Source: GCA-2731375 sp964631725
GTDB lineage: Bacteria > Pseudomonadota > Alphaproteobacteria > GCA-2731375
Assembly (NCBI GenBank): GCA_964631725.1
Contig: CAZVYX010000024.1
Coordinates: 20,631-84,630 of the forward strand
DNA: 64,000 nucleotides
Direction: 5' to 3'
Part shown: positions 59,749 to 64,000 of the stretch, in pieces
How the letters are laid out: the number at the start of each line of letters is the position of its first letter
Numbering within the stretch: position 1 is the stretch's first letter
Translations under genes and position numbers: made by a program
The notes under the pieces: model-generated
Databases searched by the model: none
What the model saw: the letters and a program-made list of their open reading frames with translations, nothing else
What the model was told of the DNA's origin: nothing

Positions 59749-60315
59749 ATGAGCAAGCCCATCAGCCGCTATCCCGTCCCCGAGATCAATGACCTGCCGG
59801 ACGACATCAAGGAAATGGCCCTGACGATCCAGGAAAAGGTCGGCTTCGTACCCAACGTCTTTCTGGCCCTGGCGCATCGGCCGGAGGAATTCCGCGCCTT
59901 TTTTGCCTATCACGATGCCCTGATGGAAAAGGACGGCGGCATCTCGAAAGCCGACCGGGAGATGATCGTTGTCGCAACCTCCGCCGATAACAGCTGCCAA
60001 TACTGTGTCGTTGCCCATGGCGCCATATTGCGGATCAGGGCGAAAAATCCCTTGATTGCCGATCAGGTCGCGGTCAACTACCGCAAGGCCGACATTACGC
60101 CCCGGCAGATGGCGATGCTGGATTTCGCCATGAAGGTCTCCAACGACAGCAAATCGATCTGCGACGAAGATTTCGAGACCCTGCGCGGCCATGATTTCTC
60201 CGACGAAGATATCTGGGACATCGCCGCCATCACGGGGTTCTTCGGGCTGTCGAACCGCATGGCCAGCTTCACCAGCATGCGGCCCAATGACGAATTCTTT
60301 GCCATGGGCCGTTAG
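59749..60315 (+). CDS. AhpD-like carboxymuconolactone-decarboxylase-family protein
   Basis: A 188-residue protein of the CMD/AhpD peroxidase-related group. The redox-like motif SCQYCVVAHG (C-x2-C-x3-H, about residues 83-92) is characteristic. N-terminal GFVPNVFLALAHRPEEFRAFFAYHDALM and C-terminal WDIAAITGFFGLSNRMAS complete the all-helical fold. Members act as alkylhydroperoxide-reductase-like proteins or decarboxylases. ATG 59749 follows AGGAACTGATC; the frame extends 18 residues upstream without conservation. It is divergent from the molybdenum enzyme and its stop overlaps the convergent monooxygenase stop by four bases. Confidence 0.87.
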   Translation: MSKPISRYPVPEINDLPDDIKEMALTIQEKVGFVPNVFLALAHRPEEFRAFFAYHDALMEKDGGISKADREMIVVATSADNSCQYCVVAHGAILRIRAKNPLIADQVAVNYRKADITPRQMAMLDFAMKVSNDSKSICDEDFETLRGHDFSDEDIWDIAAITGFFGLSNRMASFTSMRPNDEFFAMGR

Positions 60316-61943
60316 GCGAGGGCGAACCCGTCATAGCCGTTGGCGGAAACCGCGTTGCATTTATCCACATAGGCGGGAAAGCCGCCCATGTAGGGCATGA
60401 AAACCCGCGGCTTGCCGGGAATATTGGCGCCCACATACCAGGAACTGCAGGTGGCGCGCAGGGATAGATCGGCGGTCTGACCCACATGGCTGACCCATGC
60501 GGCCTCTGCCTCCGGACTGGGACTGATCCGGTCGTGGCCATGGGCGCGAAGGTAGGCCAGGCAATCGCTGATCCAATCCACATGCTGCTCGATGGATGGC
60601 AGCATGTTGGTTAGCACCGATGGGCTGCCGGGTCCGGTAACCGTGAACAGATTGGGGAAGCCGGCGATGGACAGGCCCAGGTAGGTTTTCGGCCCCTCGG
60701 CCCACTTCTCCCTGAGGCTCTGGCCGCCAAGGCCGCGGATATCCATCTTCAACAAAGTACCCGTCATGGCATCGAAGCCGGTGGCGAAGACAATGGCGTC
60801 GAATTCATACTCCCGGCCATCGGCCCGCACACCGGCCGGGATGATGCATTCAATGGGATTGTCCGAAACATCCACCAGGCTGACATTGTCGCGGTTGTAA
60901 GTGGCCCAGTAGTCCGTATCGACGCATAGGCGCTTGCAGCCGATCACATTGTCGGGGCAAAGCATTTCGGCAACCTCCGGATCATTGACGATCTCCCGGA
61001 TTTTGCCCCGGACAAAATCGGCCGCCGTATCGTTGGCTGCTTCGTTCAGCAGCAAATCACCAAAGGCGCCCATGAAGGGGATGCCGCCATCCGCCCATTT
61101 TCTTTCGTATTGCGCCCGCCGCTGTTCCGGATCGGCCGATAGGGCAGAGGTCAAATTGGGTTCGAAATCCAGGCCGGAAATCATCGTCTTGGCCCGCGCC
61201 CGCATGGCCGGATACTCCGCCTTGACGCGCGCCGCGTAATCTTGATTGATGGGGCCGTTGTGGGCCGGAACCGTGTAGTTCGGCGTGCGCTGGAACACCG
61301 TCAGGTGTATTGCCTGCCGCGCAATGATGGGGATCGATTGAATGGCGGAGGAACCGGTGCCGATGATACCGACCCGGCGCCCCGTGAGGTCCACGTCCTC
61401 ATGGGGCCATTCTCCGGTGTGGTAGGTATCGCCCTGAAAGCTGTCCAAACCTTCGAATTTCGGCAGGTTCGTCGACGACAGACAACCCGTGGCCATGACG
61501 CAGAAGCGTGCCCGGCAAGACCCGCCATCCGAGGTTTCGATCCGCCAACAGCTTGTATGTTCGTCAAAAATCGCGGCCCGGACCCTGGTATTGAATTGAA
61601 TGTCGCGGTGCAAATCAAAGCGCTCGGCGACATGCTGGGCATAGCGCAAGATTTCCGGCTGCGGTGCGTAGCGTTCGGTCCAGTTCCATTCCTGCTGCAG
61701 TCCGTCATCGAACTGATAGGAATACTGCATGCTTTCCACATCGCAGCGGGCGCCGGGATAGCGGTTCCAATACCAGGTTCCGCCGACATCACCGCCGGCC
61801 TCGATAACGCGGGCATTCAGGCCCAGGCCACGGGCCCGGTGCAGCATATACATGCCGGCAAAACCGGCCCCTACGATAATCAGGTCAAAATCGTGGTCGT
61901 CACCAGCGACGGCCCCCGCCGTCCCCCCATTCGCTTCAGACAT
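60312..61943 (-). CDS. Type I Baeyer-Villiger monooxygenase
   Basis: A 543-residue flavoprotein, the standard length for type I Baeyer-Villiger monooxygenases. The FAD motif is IIVGAGFAGMYMLHRARG, then GGTWYWNRYPGARCDVES, the fingerprint FQGDTYHTGEWP fits FxGxxxHxxxWP exactly, and the NADPH motif is IGTGSSAIQSIP; the late ATGF is FATGFDAMTG. It inserts oxygen next to a ketone to give an ester or lactone using NADPH and O2. I start at ATG 61943 after GGGGTGGAA; the frame extends far upstream without homology. The DLH gene follows upstream on the same strand and could open the lactone formed. Confidence 0.93.
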   Translation of the reverse strand: MSEANGGTAGAVAGDDHDFDLIIVGAGFAGMYMLHRARGLGLNARVIEAGGDVGGTWYWNRYPGARCDVESMQYSYQFDDGLQQEWNWTERYAPQPEILRYAQHVAERFDLHRDIQFNTRVRAAIFDEHTSCWRIETSDGGSCRARFCVMATGCLSSTNLPKFEGLDSFQGDTYHTGEWPHEDVDLTGRRVGIIGTGSSAIQSIPIIARQAIHLTVFQRTPNYTVPAHNGPINQDYAARVKAEYPAMRARAKTMISGLDFEPNLTSALSADPEQRRAQYERKWADGGIPFMGAFGDLLLNEAANDTAADFVRGKIREIVNDPEVAEMLCPDNVIGCKRLCVDTDYWATYNRDNVSLVDVSDNPIECIIPAGVRADGREYEFDAIVFATGFDAMTGTLLKMDIRGLGGQSLREKWAEGPKTYLGLSIAGFPNLFTVTGPGSPSVLTNMLPSIEQHVDWISDCLAYLRAHGHDRISPSPEAEAAWVSHVGQTADLSLRATCSSWYVGANIPGKPRVFMPYMGGFPAYVDKCNAVSANGYDGFALA

Positions 61944-62001
61944 TTCCACCCCATTTTGTTCTTCTAATGTAGGCCGTATTCTGCCCGTCCCGGCCGAAAA
62001 T

Positions 62002-62736
62002 TCAAAGCTTCCCGTAAAGCGCGAACAGACGCTCCCAATGGCGCTCGGCGGCCGGTTTGTCATAGACCTTGCGGCCGGGAAAGGCGAAACCATGATGCAC
62101 GCCCGGATGCACCTCCAACTCGCCGGGAGAACCGGCCTCTTCAAACAGTCGGCGCAACTCGTCGACCATGTCCAAGGGCGCCAGGGCATCATGTTCGGCA
62201 CAGGAGATATATAGCTCCCCCTTGACCTGGCCGAACGTCAGGTGCGGACTTTCCGCCACATCATTGACCAGCCAGGTGCCATAGAACGAGGCCGCGGCCT
62301 TGACCCGGTCCGGATAGCGCGCCGCCGCGGCCAGTGAAAACGGCCCGCTCATGCAATAGCCATGGGTGCCGACGGCGCCGGGTTTGGCCATGTCCTGACC
62401 GTCGACATATTCGATCATGCTGCCGACATCTTGCATCACGGGAGGAATGGTCATCTTGGTCCGGATGGCGCGCATGGCGGTATGCGCGGCGCTGCCCTCG
62501 ACCAGCACATCCGGGCCATACATGCTGTCGCGCCCGGCCCGGTAATAGAGGTTCGGCAGCAGGACGTAATAGCCCACCGTGGCCAGGCGCCGGGCCATGT
62601 CGCGCAGTTCCTCACGGATGCCCGGTGCATCCATCAACATGAATATGGCCGGGCAGGGCCCGCCGCGCTCCGGATGGCAGACAAAGGTCTCCATGGCGCC
62701 GTCACTGGTGGTGATGTCGATGGTCGCTTCGATCAT
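62002..62736 (-). CDS. Dienelactone hydrolase family protein
   Basis: A 244-residue dienelactone hydrolase-type alpha/beta hydrolase. The catalytic cysteine is in GTHGYCMSGPFS, the aspartate in ISCAEHDALAPLDM and the histidine in VHPGVHHGFAFPGR. DLH cleaves cyclic lactones such as dienelactone. It is upstream of the Baeyer-Villiger monooxygenase on the same strand, 58 bases apart, and lactone opening is the logical next step after that enzyme (inference from gene order). It is divergent from the amidohydrolase operon. Confidence 0.88.
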   Translation of the reverse strand: MIEATIDITTSDGAMETFVCHPERGGPCPAIFMLMDAPGIREELRDMARRLATVGYYVLLPNLYYRAGRDSMYGPDVLVEGSAAHTAMRAIRTKMTIPPVMQDVGSMIEYVDGQDMAKPGAVGTHGYCMSGPFSLAAAARYPDRVKAAASFYGTWLVNDVAESPHLTFGQVKGELYISCAEHDALAPLDMVDELRRLFEEAGSPGELEVHPGVHHGFAFPGRKVYDKPAAERHWERLFALYGKL

Positions 62737-62833
62737 GCCGCTGTCTCCCCATTCCGCATTGCCGGGCAGTATATGGCAAAACCCGAATTCAATGGCATAC
62801 TATGGCCAACAACAAAATCTGGAGGACGGATAG

Positions 62834-63877
62834 ATGGGGCATACTGACGATTGGCTGGCGCTGACCACGGAAGACACGTTGGAGCCTGACCTGGAGATCT
62901 GCGACCCGCATCATCATTTGTGGGATGCCGGCTTTGACCCCTCCGCCAAGTTCCGTACCGAGCAGGTGGAAACCCGCTATCTGTTCCATGAAATGCTGGC
63001 CGAGGTGAACAGTGGCCACAACGTCACATCAACAGTCTTCATCGAATGCGGCTCCATGTACCGCGCCGATGGACCACGGCATATGAAACCGGTGGGCGAG
63101 ACCGAGTTCGTCAATGGTATCGCCGCCATGAGCGCCTCGGGCCAGTATGGCGATGCGCGCATCGCCGCCGGTATTGTCGGCCTGGCGGATTTGAACCTGG
63201 GCGCCGGCGTCAAGGAGGTGCTGGAAGCGCACATCGCCTGTGGCGGAGGACGCTTTCGCGGCATCCGCCATGCGGCATCCTGGGATGCCAGTGACGAGAT
63301 CCGCAATTCCCACACCAGGCCGACCGAGCATATGATGGCGGATGCCACATTCCGCGAAGGCTTCGCGCAACTTGCGCCCCTGAACATGAGCTATGAGGCC
63401 TGGTGCTATCACCCGCAAATTCCCGAGGTCACGGATCTGGCCCGCGCCTTCCCCGATACGACCATGATTTTGAACCATTTCGGCGGTCCCATCGGCACCG
63501 GGCCCTATGCGGGCAAACGGGACGAGATTTTGGCGCAATGGAAGCTGGATATCGCCGAACTGGCCAAGTGCCCCAACGTGGTCGCCAAACTTGGCGGCAT
63601 CAATATGAAGATCAACGGTTTTGACTGGGACCTGAATGACAAACCGCCCTCCAGCGCGGAATTGGCGGCGGCGACGCGGGTCTACTACGACCATTGCATC
63701 GAACAGTTCGGGGTGGAGCGCTGTATGTTTGAAAGCAACTTCCCGGTCGATAAGCGGACCTGCAGCTATCATGTGCTGTGGAACACCTTCAAGCGCATCG
63801 CATCCGGCTGTTCGGATGGGGAAAAAGCCGCGCTGTTCCACGACACCGCGACGCGGATCTACCGCATCAACGTTTGA
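62834..63877 (+). CDS. Amidohydrolase family 2 (TIM-barrel metallo-hydrolase)
   Basis: A 347-residue metal-dependent hydrolase of the amidohydrolase-2 family. The N-terminal metal motif is CDPHHHLWD (about residues 24-32), followed by VFIECGSMY, GIRHAASWD, the histidine in LNHFGGP and the aspartate in ESNFPVDKR. Relatives include lactone hydrolases and 2-pyrone-4,6-dicarboxylate hydrolases as well as decarboxylases. GGAGGACGGATAG precedes ATG 62834. It is followed by a 3-hydroxyisobutyrate dehydrogenase-like gene and likely belongs to a plus-strand operon continuing past the window. Confidence 0.88.
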   Translation: MGHTDDWLALTTEDTLEPDLEICDPHHHLWDAGFDPSAKFRTEQVETRYLFHEMLAEVNSGHNVTSTVFIECGSMYRADGPRHMKPVGETEFVNGIAAMSASGQYGDARIAAGIVGLADLNLGAGVKEVLEAHIACGGGRFRGIRHAASWDASDEIRNSHTRPTEHMMADATFREGFAQLAPLNMSYEAWCYHPQIPEVTDLARAFPDTTMILNHFGGPIGTGPYAGKRDEILAQWKLDIAELAKCPNVVAKLGGINMKINGFDWDLNDKPPSSAELAAATRVYYDHCIEQFGVERCMFESNFPVDKRTCSYHVLWNTFKRIASGCSDGEKAALFHDTATRIYRINV

Positions 63878-63903
63878 CTGTTAACACGGAGTAGGAAGAA
63901 ACA

Positions 63904-64000
63904 ATGACCGAGCGTATCGCCGTCATCGGCATGGGGCAGATGGGTTCCGCCATGGCCAGCCGCCTGAGCGAGGCCCAATACGACGTCATGGGCTATGACA
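63904..64000 (+). CDS. 3-hydroxyisobutyrate dehydrogenase-like NAD(P)-dependent dehydrogenase (3' end outside window)
   Basis: Only the first 32 residues are present, beginning MTERIAVIGMGQMGSAMASR, a classical beta-hydroxyacid dehydrogenase Rossmann start (GxGxMG). The family oxidises 3-hydroxy acids or reduces their aldehydes or imines. AGGAAG lies upstream of ATG 63904, 26 bases after the amidohydrolase stop, so the two are probably co-transcribed. Confidence 0.75.
   Translation, partial: MTERIAVIGMGQMGSAMASRLSEAQYDVMGYD

Noticed and set aside
1..64000. tRNA, rRNA, CRISPR arrays, insertion sequences and phage genes
   Set aside because: Looked for by eye on both strands; no cloverleaf, repeat-spacer array, transposase or integrase motif was recognised.

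Overview
The window is a gene-dense, GC-rich (visibly about 60%) bacterial chromosome segment, most likely from an alphaproteobacterium of the marine or soil Rhodospirillales-like kind. Supporting signs are an IalB-family periplasmic protein, AGCGCATG-type intergenic hairpins, and stacked catabolic operons full of acyl-CoA, hydantoinase, amidase and Baeyer-Villiger families. It carries about 55 protein genes, two of them cut by the window edges. I saw no rRNA, tRNA, CRISPR array, insertion sequence or phage gene, and no gene-free stretch longer than about 250 bases.

Layout. 1-5127 (+): an adjacent acyl-CoA dehydrogenase pair, a class III aminotransferase, a zinc-free MDR oxidoreductase and a nitroreductase. 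5124-11145 (-): aminotransferase, hydantoinase A, hydantoinase B and a membrane di-iron desaturase in one coupled operon. 11350-14721: a GST, then YajQ, a PaiB-like flavoprotein and a flavin monooxygenase. 14854-24214 (+): an overlapping operon of HisD-like dehydrogenase, L-gulonate-dehydrogenase-like enzyme, SDR, hydrolase, GST-like protein, amidase and a 1120-residue single-chain biotin acyl-CoA carboxylase. 24462-33754 (-): a second hydantoinase operon with MetX-like hydrolase, amidase, AtzH-like protein, HyuA, HyuB, a ThDP enzyme and a DadA-like oxidoreductase. 33847-37808 (+): alkylsulfatase-like metallo-hydrolase, Gfo/Idh/MocA oxidoreductase and TauD-type dioxygenase. 37815-44781: VOC protein, MocR regulator, TerB, a hydratase, a duplicated SnoaL protein, a head-to-head hydrolase/sterol-desaturase pair and a COG0523 GTPase. 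44785-47099 (-): a secreted Cache-type sensor protein and a chemoreceptor. 47252-49143 (-): RraA-like and FAH/AraD1-like enzymes. 49282-56710 (+): IalB protein, methyltransferase, hydratase, acyl-CoA ligase, class V aminotransferase, DmdC-like dehydrogenase and thioesterase. 56722-64000: SDR, molybdopterin oxidoreductase, AhpD-like protein, a classical Baeyer-Villiger monooxygenase, dienelactone hydrolase, amidohydrolase and the start of a 3-hydroxyisobutyrate dehydrogenase-like gene.

Taken together the genes look like several parallel funnels for small N-, S- and C-containing organics: ring or amide opening (hydantoinases, amidases, amidohydrolase), oxygenation (monooxygenases, di-iron enzymes, TauD), desulfation, transamination, and CoA-thioester oxidation or carboxylation. 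Substrates cannot be read from sequence. The best candidates for undescribed pathways are the two hydantoinase operons and the HisD-like/carboxylase operon. No transporter and only one classical DNA-binding regulator (MocR) lie in the whole window.
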